From: Nocardioides carbamazepini
GTDB taxonomy: Bacteria > Actinomycetota > Actinomycetes > Propionibacteriales > Nocardioidaceae
NCBI RefSeq assembly: GCF_024614185.1
Contig: NZ_JAHTLF010000015.1
Span: forward strand, 507,402-571,401
Direction: 5' to 3'
DNA length: 64,000 nucleotides
Shown one piece after another: positions 32,502 through 40,933 of this stretch (its first letter is position 1; the number at the start of each line of letters is the position of its first letter). The notes under the pieces are model-generated. The model was not told the origin of the DNA, ran no database searches, and saw only the letters and a list, made by a program, of their open reading frames with translations. A program made the position numbers and the translations under genes.

Positions 32502-33265
32502 CCGTGCACTTCGTCGGCGCCGGCCCCGGCGCGGCCGACCTGATCACCCTGCGCGCCGCGGCGCTGCTGAGCACCGCCGACGTGGTCCTCTACCCCGGCA
32601 CCTATATCGACGCCGAGGTGCTCTCCCACTGCCGCCCCGACGCGCGGCGGGTCGACACCCAGGACCTCGACCTGGACCGGATCACCGCGGTGCTGGTCGA
32701 GGCCCACGTCGCCGGGCGGGACGTCGTCCGACTGACGTCGGGCGATCCCTCGCTCTACTCGGCGCTGCACGAGCAGACCCGGCGCCTGGACGCGGCGGGC
32801 GTGCCGTGGGACGTCACGCCCGGCGTGCCGGCGTACGCCGCGGCGGCCGCGATCGTCGGCCGCGAGCTGACCGTCCCGCTGGTCGCCCAGTCGGTCGTGC
32901 TGACCCGGACCCAGGCGCGCTCGACCGCGATGCCGGAGCGGGAGTCGCTGGCGGCGTACGCGGCGACCGGCGCGACCCTCGTCCTGCACCTCGCGGTCAC
33001 CCGGACCCGCGCGCTGATGGCCGAGCTCGCGCCGTTCTACGGCGACGACTGCCCGGTCGCCGTGGTCTCCCGTGCCAGCCAGCCCGAGGAGCTGGTGCTG
33101 CGCGGCAGCGTCGGCACCATCGCCGACCTGGTCGAGGAGGCCGGCCTGCGGCAGGCCGCCGTGATCCTGGTCGGCCCGGCGCTGGCCACCGACCACGGGC
33201 GCTCCGACGCCGAGTCCTATCTCTACTCCACCGAACGTGTGACCCGGAAGGAGCGCCTCCGATGA
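32498..33265 (+). CDS. cobM: Precorrin-4 C11-methyltransferase
   Basis: 255-residue SAM-dependent tetrapyrrole methylase. [15 protein letters not shown] at the start, [19 protein letters not shown] and [13 protein letters not shown] are hallmarks, with [14 protein letters not shown] near the C-terminus. Converts precorrin-4 to precorrin-5. Strong ribosome site AGGAGGAG 8 bases before ATG 32498. Fifth gene of the operon; overlaps the chelatase gene by four bases. Confidence 0.97.
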   Translation: MTVHFVGAGPGAADLITLRAAALLSTADVVLYPGTYIDAEVLSHCRPDARRVDTQDLDLDRITAVLVEAHVAGRDVVRLTSGDPSLYSALHEQTRRLDAAGVPWDVTPGVPAYAAAAAIVGRELTVPLVAQSVVLTRTQARSTAMPERESLAAYAATGATLVLHLAVTRTRALMAELAPFYGDDCPVAVVSRASQPEELVLRGSVGTIADLVEEAGLRQAAVILVGPALATDHGRSDAESYLYSTERVTRKERLR

Positions 33266-35244
33266 CGCCCCCCAACAACGACACCCCAGAGATCCGACAC
33301 TTCCCGTTCAGCGCGGTGGTCGGAGCCGACGGACCCGACGGCCCGGACCCGATGGCCCTGGCCCTGATCCTGACGACGATCGCCCCCGAGGTCGGCGGTG
33401 TGCTCGTCCGCGGCGAGAAGGGCACCGCGAAGTCCACGATCGTGCGCGCGCTCGCCGCCGTCCTCCCACCGGCCGACGACCGTCCCGTGCCGCTGGTCGA
33501 GCTGCCCATCGGCGCCACCGAGGACCGGGTCACCGGCTCCATCAACCTCGAGAGCGCGCTGGCGGAGGGCAAGGCCGAGTACGAGCCCGGACTGCTGGCG
33601 AAGGCGCACCGCGGCATCCTGTACGTCGACGAGGTCAACCTGCTCCACGACCACCTGGTCGACCTGCTGCTCGACGCCGCCGCGATGGGCCGCGCCACCG
33701 TGGAGCGCGACGGTGTCTCGATGACGCATGACGCGCGGTTCGTGCTGGTCGGCACCATGAACCCCGAGGAGGGCGAGCTGCGCCCGCAGCTGCTCGACCG
33801 GTTCGGCCTGACCGTGGAGGTCGCCGCACCGCGCGACCCCGCACTGCGGGCCGAGGTGGTCCGCCGCCGGATGGCCTACGACGCCGACCCGGGCACGTTC
33901 GCCTCCGCCTACGCCGCCGCCGAGGCGGCGTTGCGGGAGCGGATCGCCGCTGCGCGGGCGCTGCTCGGCACGGTCCGGCTGACCGATGCCGGGCTGCTCA
34001 AGATCGCCGAGGTCTGCGCCGCCTTCGACGTGGACGGGCTGCGCGCCGACATCGTCACCGCCCGCACCGCCGTCGCCCACGCCGCCTGGTCCGGCCGCTC
34101 GCAGGTCGCCCTCGAGGACATCCGGGTCGCGGCCCGCCTGGCCCTGCCGCACCGGCGCCGGCGCAAGCCCTTCGACGCGCCCGGACTGGACGAGGACCTG
34201 CTCGACCAGGTGCTCGGCGACGACGACCTGCCGCCCGAGCCCGACCCGCATGAGCCCGACCCGGACGAGCCCGACCCGGACGAGCCCGATGGTCCCGCTC
34301 CGGAGGGCCCCGGGGACGGGGACGGAAGTGACGACTCAACGGTCACAAGTGACGACTCAACCGCCACAAGTGACGACTCAACGGTCGAGTCGTCGCAAGA
34401 TCCCGTCGAGTCGTCGCCGAGTGGCGGAGCGCCGGTGGCACCGACCGGGTCGGCGTACCGCACCCGACTGCTGACCGTGCGCGGCGTGGGCACGGGCACC
34501 GCCGGGCGCCGCAGCCGGGCCCGGACCAGCAACGGCCGGCGGATCGGCTCGACCGCACCGACCGGAGCGGGTGGCGCGATCCACCTGACCGAGACCATCC
34601 GCGCGGCGGCCCGGCACCAGGTCGCCCGCGGTCGCACCGAGGGCAGGCTGCTCCTGCACCCGGCCGACCTACGGGTCGCCGTACGGGAGGGACGGGAGTC
34701 CAACCTCGTCCTCTTCTGCGTCGACGCGTCCGGCTCGATGGCCGCGCGGCGCCGGATGGAGCAGGTGAAGACGGCGGTGCTGAGCCTGCTGCTCGACGCC
34801 TACCAGCGCCGCGACAAGGTCGGTCTGGTGACCTTCCGCGGCAGCGCCGCCGAGGTGGCACTGCCGCCGACGCACTCCGTCGACGCCGCCGCCCAGCGGC
34901 TGGAGGAGCTGCCGTCCGGCGGGCGGACCCCGCTCGCCGAGGGCCTGCTCGAGGCGGCGCACCTGCTCACCGTCGAACGCACCCGCGACCCCCAGCGTCG
35001 CGCGCTGCTCGTCGTCGTCACCGACGGCCGGGCGACCTCCGGCGCCGACGCCGTGGCCCGGTCCCGGATGGCCGCCGGCCTGCTGGCCGAGGCCGGGGTC
35101 ACCAGCGTCGTCGTCGACTGCGAGTCCGGCCCGATGCGGATGGGCCTGGCGAGCATCCTCGCCGAGCACCTCGGCGCGGAGCACCTGCCGATCGGCGACG
35201 TCAGCGCCGAGGCGCTGATGGACGTGACCCGGAGGGCGGCGTGA
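33262..35244 (+). CDS. ChlI/ChlD-type chelatase ATPase, putative cobaltochelatase partner of CobN
   Basis: 660 residues. N-terminal AAA+ module: Walker [10 protein letters not shown] (about residues 51-59), [11 protein letters not shown] (Walker B) and [22 protein letters not shown]-terminal von Willebrand A domain with the MIDAS DASGSM near residue 488 and [10 protein letters not shown]. It replaces the CobS/CobT chelatase subunits of proteobacteria, energising cobalt insertion by CobN; this pairing is known for actinobacteria and inferred here. The linker (about 320-400) is acidic/Pro-rich, then contains three exact 7-codon repeats (SDDSTVT type) made by the DNA repeat at 34326-34388. ATGA overlap with cobM. 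Confidence 0.93.
   Translation: MTPPNNDTPEIRHFPFSAVVGADGPDGPDPMALALILTTIAPEVGGVLVRGEKGTAKSTIVRALAAVLPPADDRPVPLVELPIGATEDRVTGSINLESALAEGKAEYEPGLLAKAHRGILYVDEVNLLHDHLVDLLLDAAAMGRATVERDGVSMTHDARFVLVGTMNPEEGELRPQLLDRFGLTVEVAAPRDPALRAEVVRRRMAYDADPGTFASAYAAAEAALRERIAAARALLGTVRLTDAGLLKIAEVCAAFDVDGLRADIVTARTAVAHAAWSGRSQVALEDIRVAARLALPHRRRRKPFDAPGLDEDLLDQVLGDDDLPPEPDPHEPDPDEPDPDEPDGPAPEGPGDGDGSDDSTVTSDDSTATSDDSTVESSQDPVESSPSGGAPVAPTGSAYRTRLLTVRGVGTGTAGRRSRARTSNGRRIGSTAPTGAGGAIHLTETIRAAARHQVARGRTEGRLLLHPADLRVAVREGRESNLVLFCVDASGSMAARRRMEQVKTAVLSLLLDAYQRRDKVGLVTFRGSAAEVALPPTHSVDAAAQRLEELPSGGRTPLAEGLLEAAHLLTVERTRDPQRRALLVVVTDGRATSGADAVARSRMAAGLLAEAGVTSVVVDCESGPMRMGLASILAEHLGAEHLPIGDVSAEALMDVTRRAA
34326..34419. 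repeat. Repeat family B, in-frame copies inside the chelatase gene
   Basis: Three 21-base units of the form AAGTGACGACTCAACGGTCAC (first 20 shown: AAGTGACGACTCAACGGTCA) start at 34326, 34347 and 34368, followed by two direct copies of GTCGAGTCGTCG (34385 and 34404). The unit core GACGACTCAAC also occurs at 59172-59182. Confidence 0.8.
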
Positions 35245-35882
35245 GCCTCCCGGCGAGCAGCCTGTACGACGTCATCGAGCGTCGCCGCGACGTCCGGGCC
35301 GAGTTCACCGGCTCGCCGGTGCCGGACGAGGTGCTGCACCGCATCCTCGGCGCGGCCCACCGCGCCCCGAGCGTCGGGATGAGCCAGCCGTGGGACTTCG
35401 TGGTGGTACGGGACCCGGCCCTCCGGTCCGCCTTCCGCGATCACGTCGCCGCCGAGCGCGACACCTTCGCCGCCTCGCTGCCGCCCGAGCGCCGGGCGAC
35501 CTTCGACAGGATCAAGGTCGAGGGGATCTGCGAGTCGTCACTGGGAGTGGTGGTCACCCACAGCCAGGCCCGCGGCGGGACGCACGTGCTCGGCCGTCAT
35601 GCGATCGCCGACGCCGGCCTCTACTCGACGGTGCTGGCGATCCAGAACCTCTGGCTGGCCGCGACCGCCGAGGGACTCGGCCTGGGCTGGGTCTCCTTCT
35701 ACCGCGAGGACTTCCTGCGCGACCTGCTCGCCGTCCCCGCCGACGTGCGGCCCGTCGCGTGGCTGTGCCTCGGCACGGTCAGCCACCTGGAGACCGTGCC
35801 CGACCTGGAGCGGCACGGTTGGCGAACGCGCCGACCACTCGCCGACGCCATCCATCACGACACCTGGAGGAACGATGCCTGA
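35241..35882 (+). CDS. bluB: 5,6-dimethylbenzimidazole synthase
   Basis: 213-residue flavin enzyme of the nitroreductase fold that destroys bound FMNH2 with O2 to make the lower ligand dimethylbenzimidazole. [26 protein letters not shown] and [13 protein letters not shown] are BluB blocks. It fits with CobT, which consumes the base, and confirms an aerobic organism. GTG start at 35241 overlaps the chelatase stop by four bases; the stop overlaps cobO by eight. Confidence 0.95.
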   Translation: MSLPASSLYDVIERRRDVRAEFTGSPVPDEVLHRILGAAHRAPSVGMSQPWDFVVVRDPALRSAFRDHVAAERDTFAASLPPERRATFDRIKVEGICESSLGVVVTHSQARGGTHVLGRHAIADAGLYSTVLAIQNLWLAATAEGLGLGWVSFYREDFLRDLLAVPADVRPVAWLCLGTVSHLETVPDLERHGWRTRRPLADAIHHDTWRNDA

Positions 35883-36471
35883 GGGCCAGCCGCTCGTCGT
35901 ACCCGAGGACGGGCTCACCACCCGCCAGCGCCGCAACCGGCCGCTCGTGATGGTGCACACCGGGGACGGCAAGGGGAAGTCGACCGCGGCCTTCGGGCTC
36001 GCCCTGCGCGGCTGGAACCAGGGCTGGGACATCGGGGTCTTCCAGTTCGTGAAGTCCGCGAAGTGGCGCCTGGGCGAGCAGACCGCGTTCGAGCGGCTCC
36101 CCCCGGGGAACGGCACCGTCGAGTGGCACAAGATGGGCTCCGGCTGGTCCTGGTCCCGCAAGGCCGGGTCCGAGGAGGACCACGCCGCCGACGCCGCCGA
36201 GGGCTGGACCGAGATCAAGCGGCGGATCGCCACCGAGCAGCACGACCTGTACCTGCTCGACGAGTTCACCTATCCGATCAACTGGGGCTGGGTGGACATC
36301 GACGACGTCGTCGAGACGCTGACCAACCGGCCCGGCCACCAGCACGTCGTGATCACCGGCCGCCGCGCCGACCCGAAGCTGGTCGAGGTCGCCGACCTGG
36401 TCACCGAGATGACCAAGGTCAAGCACCCGATGGACGCAGGTCAGAAGGGCCAGAAGGGCATCGAGTGGTGA
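35875..36471 (+). CDS. cobO: Cob(I)yrinate a,c-diamide adenosyltransferase (CobA/CobO type)
   Basis: 198 residues. P-loop HTGDGKGKSTAAFG near residue 29; QFVKSAKWRLGE, EEDHAAD and LLDEFTYPINWGWVD follow as in CobO. It transfers the adenosyl group of ATP to Co(I) corrinoids. ATG at 35875 has a strong GGAGG four bases upstream. Overlaps bluB by eight and cobB by four bases, seventh of the riboswitch-1 operon genes to act, after CobN. Confidence 0.96.
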   Translation: MPEGQPLVVPEDGLTTRQRRNRPLVMVHTGDGKGKSTAAFGLALRGWNQGWDIGVFQFVKSAKWRLGEQTAFERLPPGNGTVEWHKMGSGWSWSRKAGSEEDHAADAAEGWTEIKRRIATEQHDLYLLDEFTYPINWGWVDIDDVVETLTNRPGHQHVVITGRRADPKLVEVADLVTEMTKVKHPMDAGQKGQKGIEW

Positions 36472-37838
36472 CGGTGCCCAGGACCGAGCTGCCCCGCGTG
36501 GTCGTCGCCGCACCCGCCACCGGGCAGGGCAAGACGACCGTCGCCACCGGCCTGATGGCAGCAGCGGTGGCCGCGGGGCAGGCCGTGAGCGGACACAAGG
36601 TGGGTCCGGACTACATCGACCCGGGCTACCACGCGCTGGCCTGCGGGCGTCCGGGCCGCAACCTCGACCCGCACCTCGTCGGCGAGGAGCTCGTCGCCCC
36701 GCTGCTGCTGCACGGCGCCCGCGGTGCCGACGTCGCGGTCGTCGAGGGCGTGATGGGCCTGTACGACGGCCGGGTCGGCGGCGACGGGTTCTCCTCCACC
36801 GCGCACGTGGCCGCGCTGACCCGCACCCCTGTCGTGCTCGTCGTCGACATCTCCCGCTCCTCCCGGTCCATCGGCGCGGTCGTGCACGGCATGGCCACCT
36901 GGGACCCGTCGGTCGAGGTCGCCGGCGTGATCCTCAACCAGGCGGGCTCCGCCCGGCACGCCGAGGAGGTCCGCTCCTCGATCTCCCTGCCGGTCCTGGG
37001 CGTGATCCCCCGCGACGCCTCGATCGCCACCCCGTCGCGCCACCTCGGTCTGGTCACCGCGGCCGAGCGCGGCGAGTCCGCTGCCGTCGTCGCGCGGCTC
37101 GCCGAGGTGATCGCCGAGCACGTCGACCTCGACGCCGTGCTGACCATCGCCCGGTCCGCACCACCCCTCGCGGCTGATCCGTGGCTCCCCGACCCGGCGC
37201 AGATTGAACGCGAGGACACATCGACCCGGCGCAGATTGAACCGCCGACCGGTCGCCGTGGCCGCCGGCCGCGCCTTCACCTTCCGGTACGCCGAGACGGC
37301 GGAGCTGCTCGCCGCGCACGGCTGCGAGGTGGTCCCCTTCGACCCGGCGCTCGATCCCGCCCTGCCGGCCGGGACCGCGGGCCTGTACCTCGGCGGCGGC
37401 TTCCCCGAGGTCCACGCCGCCGACCTGGCGGCCAACACCGCGCTGCGCACGGAGATCAGGACCGCCGTCCTCGACGGACTCCCCACCGTCGCCGAGTGCG
37501 CCGGCCTGCTCTATCTCTGCCGCACCCTCGACGAGGCGCCCATGGCCGGCGTCCTCGATGCCGACGCCACGATGACCGAGAGGCTGACGCTCCGCTACCC
37601 CGTCGCCACCGCCACGGCCGACACCCTGCTCACCCGCGCCGGCGAGCAGGTGACCGGGCACGAGTTCCACCGCACGACGGTCGCTCCGGTGGCAGGGCCG
37701 ACGCCCGCCTGGCAGGTGGACGGCGATGCGGTCGGCTTCGCGTCCGACACCCTGCACGCGTCGTACCTCCACACGCACTGGGCGGGTCACCCGCACCTGG
37801 CCTCGCGCTTCGCGGAGGCGGTGCACGCGCATGGCTGA
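36468..37838 (+). CDS. cobB: Hydrogenobyrinic/cobyrinic acid a,c-diamide synthase
   Basis: 456 residues. N-terminal synthetase domain: AAPATGQGKTTVATGL (P-loop), VGPDYIDPGYH, VEGVMGLYDG. C-terminal glutamine amidotransferase domain: YLGGGFPEVHA and VAECAGLLYLC with the nucleophile Cys, GHEFHRT with the His. Amidates the a and c side chains using glutamine and ATP. The linker (residues about 241-258) contains two exact 20-base direct repeats in different frames. GTG start overlaps cobO; the stop overlaps cobC by eight bases. Confidence 0.96.
   Translation: MTVPRTELPRVVVAAPATGQGKTTVATGLMAAAVAAGQAVSGHKVGPDYIDPGYHALACGRPGRNLDPHLVGEELVAPLLLHGARGADVAVVEGVMGLYDGRVGGDGFSSTAHVAALTRTPVVLVVDISRSSRSIGAVVHGMATWDPSVEVAGVILNQAGSARHAEEVRSSISLPVLGVIPRDASIATPSRHLGLVTAAERGESAAVVARLAEVIAEHVDLDAVLTIARSAPPLAADPWLPDPAQIEREDTSTRRRLNRRPVAVAAGRAFTFRYAETAELLAAHGCEVVPFDPALDPALPAGTAGLYLGGGFPEVHAADLAANTALRTEIRTAVLDGLPTVAECAGLLYLCRTLDEAPMAGVLDADATMTERLTLRYPVATATADTLLTRAGEQVTGHEFHRTTVAPVAGPTPAWQVDGDAVGFASDTLHASYLHTHWAGHPHLASRFAEAVHAHG
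37190..37241. repeat. Direct repeat C inside cobB
   Basis: CGACCCGGCGCAGATTGAAC occurs exactly at 37190-37209 and 37222-37241, 32 bases apart, in the linker between the two CobB domains. The frame differs between copies, so protein selection does not explain the identity. Confidence 0.8.
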
Positions 37839-38847
37839 GCGGGATCCGCTGCGCCACCACGGCGACGTCGAGGCCCGCGGGATGCTCGACCTCGCCGTCA
37901 ACGTGTACGACGGCCCGCGACCGCGCTGGCTCGACGACGCCCTGCGCAGCTCACTGGACGCGGTCGGCGCCTACCCCGACCCGAGCGCCGCCCGGACGGC
38001 TGTGGCCGCCCACCACGGGCGGCGGGAGGACGAGGTGCTGGTGACCGCCGGGGCCGCGGAGGCCTTCACCCTGGTGGCCCGCCTGCGACCGTGGCGGCGC
38101 CCGGTGGTGGTGCACCCGCAGTTCACCGAGCCGCACGCCGCGCTGGAGCAGGCCGGCCATGCGGTGACGCCGGTCGTGCTGCGCGAGCCGTTCGAGCTCG
38201 ACCCGGCGCTCGTGCCGGAGGACGCCGACCTCGTGGTGGTCGGCAACCCGACCAACCCGACCGGTGTCCTGCACCCCGCCGACCTGCTGGCGGGACTGCG
38301 CCGGCCCGGGCGGCTGGTCGTGGTCGACGAGGCGTTCATGGACTGCGTCCCGGGCGAGCCGGAGTCGCTGGCCGGCGTACCGCTCGACGGGCTGCTGGTG
38401 CTGCGCTCGCTGACGAAGCACTGGGGCATCCCCGGCATCCGCGCCGGCTACGTCGTCGGCGACCCCGCCGTCGTCATGGGCCTGGCGCGGGCGCAGACGC
38501 CGTGGTCGGTCGGCACGACGGCCGCCGCCGCGGTCGTCGCCTGCGCGACGCCCGAGGCGGCACGGGAGGCGCGGCGGCGGGCCGAGCAGGTCCGGGACCG
38601 GCGCGAGCACCTCGAGAAGGGCCTCGCCGACCTCGGCATCCACCACCTGCCGTCCACGACGTCCTTCGTGCTCGCGCAGGTCGGTGACGGCGTGCACGCG
38701 CGGCTGCGCGACGCCGGCATCGCCGTACGCCGGGCCGACACCTTCCCCGGCCTCGACGGCAGCTGGATCCGGATCGCCGTACGGCCGCCGGGCACGACCG
38801 ATCTCCTGCTGACGGGTCTGGCGGACCTGGCGAACCTGGCCAGCTAG
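37831..38847 (+). CDS. cobC: CobC-type PLP-dependent aminotransferase/decarboxylase
   Basis: 338-residue fold-type I PLP enzyme. NVYDGPRPRWLDDALR at the start, GNPTNPTGVL, VVDEAFMDC and the Schiff-base Lys in LRSLTKHWGIPGIRAGY. In cobalamin operons this type (CobC/CobD of other species, Rv2231c in mycobacteria) supplies the aminopropanol linker, by decarboxylating threonine phosphate, for the CbiB/CobD amide step. Which of the related activities it has cannot be read from sequence. Last gene of the riboswitch-1 operon; converges with GPP34 with a four-base overlap. Confidence 0.9.
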   Translation: MAERDPLRHHGDVEARGMLDLAVNVYDGPRPRWLDDALRSSLDAVGAYPDPSAARTAVAAHHGRREDEVLVTAGAAEAFTLVARLRPWRRPVVVHPQFTEPHAALEQAGHAVTPVVLREPFELDPALVPEDADLVVVGNPTNPTGVLHPADLLAGLRRPGRLVVVDEAFMDCVPGEPESLAGVPLDGLLVLRSLTKHWGIPGIRAGYVVGDPAVVMGLARAQTPWSVGTTAAAAVVACATPEAAREARRRAEQVRDRREHLEKGLADLGIHHLPSTTSFVLAQVGDGVHARLRDAGIAVRRADTFPGLDGSWIRIAVRPPGTTDLLLTGLADLANLAS

Positions 38848-39524
38848 GAGCCCCCGGCCGCCCCGCCGGCGGCGGCCGCCACCACGGCCGCGGTGACCGC
38901 CGCGGTGACGGCGGCGTTGGCAGCGGTGACGGCGGCGTTCGTGACCGCGCCGGCCCACTCCCCGCGCGCCACGTCCTTCGCCCGACGGACCGCGGCCCTC
39001 CGGTCCGGACCGGCCACCAGCTTCGACACGGCGCCGCCCGACGACAGCAGCCCGACGAGCGGACCGGTCGCCTCGTCGGGCTCCGCCCGACCCAGCAGGA
39101 CCGCCAGCACCGGCGCGAGGACCGCGTCGCGCCGGGCGATGTCGACAACGTCGTACCGGGTCCGGGAGAAGACCCCCAGCACCTTCTCCCGGCGCGGCGC
39201 GACCGCCTCCTCGGCGGCGAGCTGGTCGAGCACCCGCCTGCGGGCACCCTTGCCGAGCCGTGGGACGACGGTGGCAGCCCTGGCGTCGTGCCCCGGCCTC
39301 AGGCCGGCCAGCGCCCGGTCGTGCACCGCGGATCCGAGCGGCGTCGTCGTCAGCACCCGGACCCGCGCGCGCTTCGGCGGCCCCACCACCTCACACCGCT
39401 CGGCCAGGACCAGGTCGACGAGCAGCGCGCCGCCCACCACCGGATCGGTCTCGGTGCTGCCCAGCAGGCTGCGCCCGGACAGGGGGTCGGTCGTGATCAG
39501 GACCAGGTCGCCGGCGACGGTCAT
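38844..39524 (-). CDS. GPP34-family protein (Golgi phosphoprotein 3-like)
   Basis: 226 residues. VAGDLVLITTDPLSGRSLLG, VVGGALLVDLVLAERCEV and TRYDVVDIARRDAVLAPV match the GPP34 domain, which in eukaryotes binds phosphatidylinositol-4-phosphate; bacterial members (many in actinobacteria) have no defined role. The last 35 residues are an Ala/Val/Thr repeat (NAAVTAANAAVTAAV). ATG at 39524 follows TATGCT by six bases (leaderless); a longer frame would run through repeat A copy 2. Confidence 0.85.
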   Translation of the reverse strand: MTVAGDLVLITTDPLSGRSLLGSTETDPVVGGALLVDLVLAERCEVVGPPKRARVRVLTTTPLGSAVHDRALAGLRPGHDARAATVVPRLGKGARRRVLDQLAAEEAVAPRREKVLGVFSRTRYDVVDIARRDAVLAPVLAVLLGRAEPDEATGPLVGLLSSGGAVSKLVAGPDRRAAVRRAKDVARGEWAGAVTNAAVTAANAAVTAAVTAAVVAAAAGGAAGGS

Positions 39525-39530
39525 GCCGCG

Positions 39531-39536
39531 AGCATA
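39531..39536 (-). promoter_or_regulatory. -10 box (TATGCT) of the GPP34 gene
   Basis: TATGCT, six bases, ATG at 39524. Confidence 0.45.
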
Positions 39537-39564
39537 GGCGGATCGCGCGCCTCCCGGACCCCAT

Positions 39565-39626
39565 CGATTGGGCAGAAACCGCACGCCAACCGCCCGAATT
39601 GTTGCGGTTTGGGACCAAACCGCAAC
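39565..39626. repeat. 62-base repeat element A, copy 2 (intergenic)
   Basis: Same length and ends as copy 1 in cobIJ; the right half is the identical 26-base palindrome GTTGCGGTTTGG-GA-CCAAACCGCAAC. It lies between the GPP34 promoter and the cbtB riboswitch. Confidence 0.85.
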
Positions 39627-39676
39627 ACCCAGGCACCCGCAGCGCGGACAGCTCCCCACTACCCCCCGCCGTGCCC

Positions 39677-39682
39677 TAGGCT
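39677..39682 (+). promoter_or_regulatory. -10 box (TAGGCT) before riboswitch 2
   Basis: TAGGCT predicts a start at 39689-39690, the first base of the riboswitch P1 stem. Confidence 0.5.
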
Positions 39683-39689
39683 CGCTCCC

Positions 39690-39835
39690 GCAGGCACGAG
39701 GAAGCCGGTGAGAGTCCGGCACAGTCGCGCTACTGTGACACCGCCTCCGCCCTCAGGGTCGGGTGCGGTGAAGTCAGGAACGAGTGCCTGCACACCTCAC
39801 ATCCATTGACCAGGGACGCTGAATCCCTGAGGAGG
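39690..39835 (+). promoter_or_regulatory. Cobalamin riboswitch 2 (before cbtB)
   Basis: P1 GCAGGCAC (39690-39697) pairs with GTGCCTGC (39784-39791). Core GAAGCCGGTGAGAGTCCGGC (39701-39720) and ACAGTCGCGCTACTGT (39721-39736) match the short form common before cobalt transporters. Downstream AGGGA-CGCTGAA-TCCCT forms a stem directly before the GAGGAGG ribosome site, a likely expression platform acting on translation. Confidence 0.9.
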
Positions 39836-39839
39836 CACC

Positions 39840-40058
39840 ATGTCGCAGTCCCCTGCCACCCCGCTCGCGCCGGTCGTCCAGGTGCCGGTCGTCCCGCTGC
39901 TGCAGCTCGGCACGTGGGTCGTCTTCTTCGGCCTGCTCGCGATGCTGGCGATCTTCTTCGTGAGCGCCGACCAGGGCGCGATCTCGCTCCCCGCCGGCAA
40001 CGCCGTGCACGAGTGGGTCCACGACGCCCGGCACCTCCTCGGCTACCCCTGCCACTGA
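39840..40058 (+). CDS. cbtB: CbtB, predicted cobalt transporter subunit
   Basis: 72 residues with one transmembrane helix (VVFFGLLAMLAIFFVSA) and the family's histidine-rich C-terminal motif HEWVHDARHLLGYPCH, a likely cobalt-binding site. Partner of CbtA, encoded 14 bases downstream. ATG at 39840 with GAGGAGG at ideal spacing, directly behind riboswitch 2. Confidence 0.95.
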   Translation: MSQSPATPLAPVVQVPVVPLLQLGTWVVFFGLLAMLAIFFVSADQGAISLPAGNAVHEWVHDARHLLGYPCH

Positions 40059-40072
40059 GCGGGGCGACGATC

Positions 40073-40933
40073 ATGAGCACCGCTCGAGGGGACAGGTCTG
40101 TCCCCGGTCAGCTCAGCCCGGCCGCCTTCCTCGTCCGCGGACTCGCGGTGGGCCTGGCCGCCGGCCTGATCGCCTTCGTCGTGGCATTCGCCTTCGGTGA
40201 GCCGTACGTCGACGACGCCATCGCGCTCGAGGAGGCCGCTGCCGCGCAGGCGCCGGCCGACCACGCCGCGCCGGCCGACCACGGCGAGCCGGCCGACCAC
40301 GGCGAACCCGCCGACGAGGAGCCGGCCGACGAGTCCGGCATGGTCGAGATCTCGCGGGAGAACCAGAAGAGCTGGGGCCTGCTGACCGGCACCCTCGCCG
40401 TCGGCGCGGCGCTCGGCGGGCTGGCCGCGCTGGCCGCGGCCGCCGTGATCGGCCGGCTCGGCAGCCTGTCGGCACGCGGCTCCACCGCGCTCGTGGCGCT
40501 GATCGGTTTCGTGGCGGTCGCCCTCGTGCCGTTCACGAAGTACCCGGCCACGCCGCCCGCGGTCGGCAGCGGCGACACGATCGGGGGCCGCACGGCGTCG
40601 TACTTCGCGCTGCTGCTGGTCTCCGTCCTCGCCGCCATCGCGGTCGTGGTGCTGGCCGACCGGCTGCGCACCCGCGTCGACGGCTGGACCGCCGCCTTCC
40701 TCGGCGCCGGCGCCTATCTGGCGATCGTCACCGTCACCGCGATGCTGCTGCCGACCGTCAACGAGGTCGGCGACTTCCCGGCGGACACGCTCTGGTACTT
40801 CCGCCGCTCGTCCCTCCTCACCCTCACTGCGCTGTGGGCGACCATCGGCGTCGGCCTGACCGTGCTGATCGGCCGCCTGCACGACCGCGCGGCGGCGGAC
40901 CTCGTCCGTCGCGAGCTCGCCGCCAGTCTGTGA
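40073..40933 (+). CDS. cbtA: CbtA, predicted cobalt transporter subunit
   Basis: 286 residues with about five to six transmembrane helices; the first (FLVRGLAVGLAAGLIAFVVA) leads to a loop with an 18-base tandem repeat read as ADHGEP units (about residues 58-85), rich in His and acidic residues and possibly metal-collecting. Family motifs include FTKYPATPPAVGSGDTI and MLLPTVNEVGDFPADTLW. Imports cobalt for corrin synthesis. The ATG at 40073 is chosen over longer frames because these would overlap cbtB entirely. Coupled to cobD (GTGA overlap). Confidence 0.93.
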   Translation: MSTARGDRSVPGQLSPAAFLVRGLAVGLAAGLIAFVVAFAFGEPYVDDAIALEEAAAAQAPADHAAPADHGEPADHGEPADEEPADESGMVEISRENQKSWGLLTGTLAVGAALGGLAALAAAAVIGRLGSLSARGSTALVALIGFVAVALVPFTKYPATPPAVGSGDTIGGRTASYFALLLVSVLAAIAVVVLADRLRTRVDGWTAAFLGAGAYLAIVTVTAMLLPTVNEVGDFPADTLWYFRRSSLLTLTALWATIGVGLTVLIGRLHDRAAADLVRRELAASL

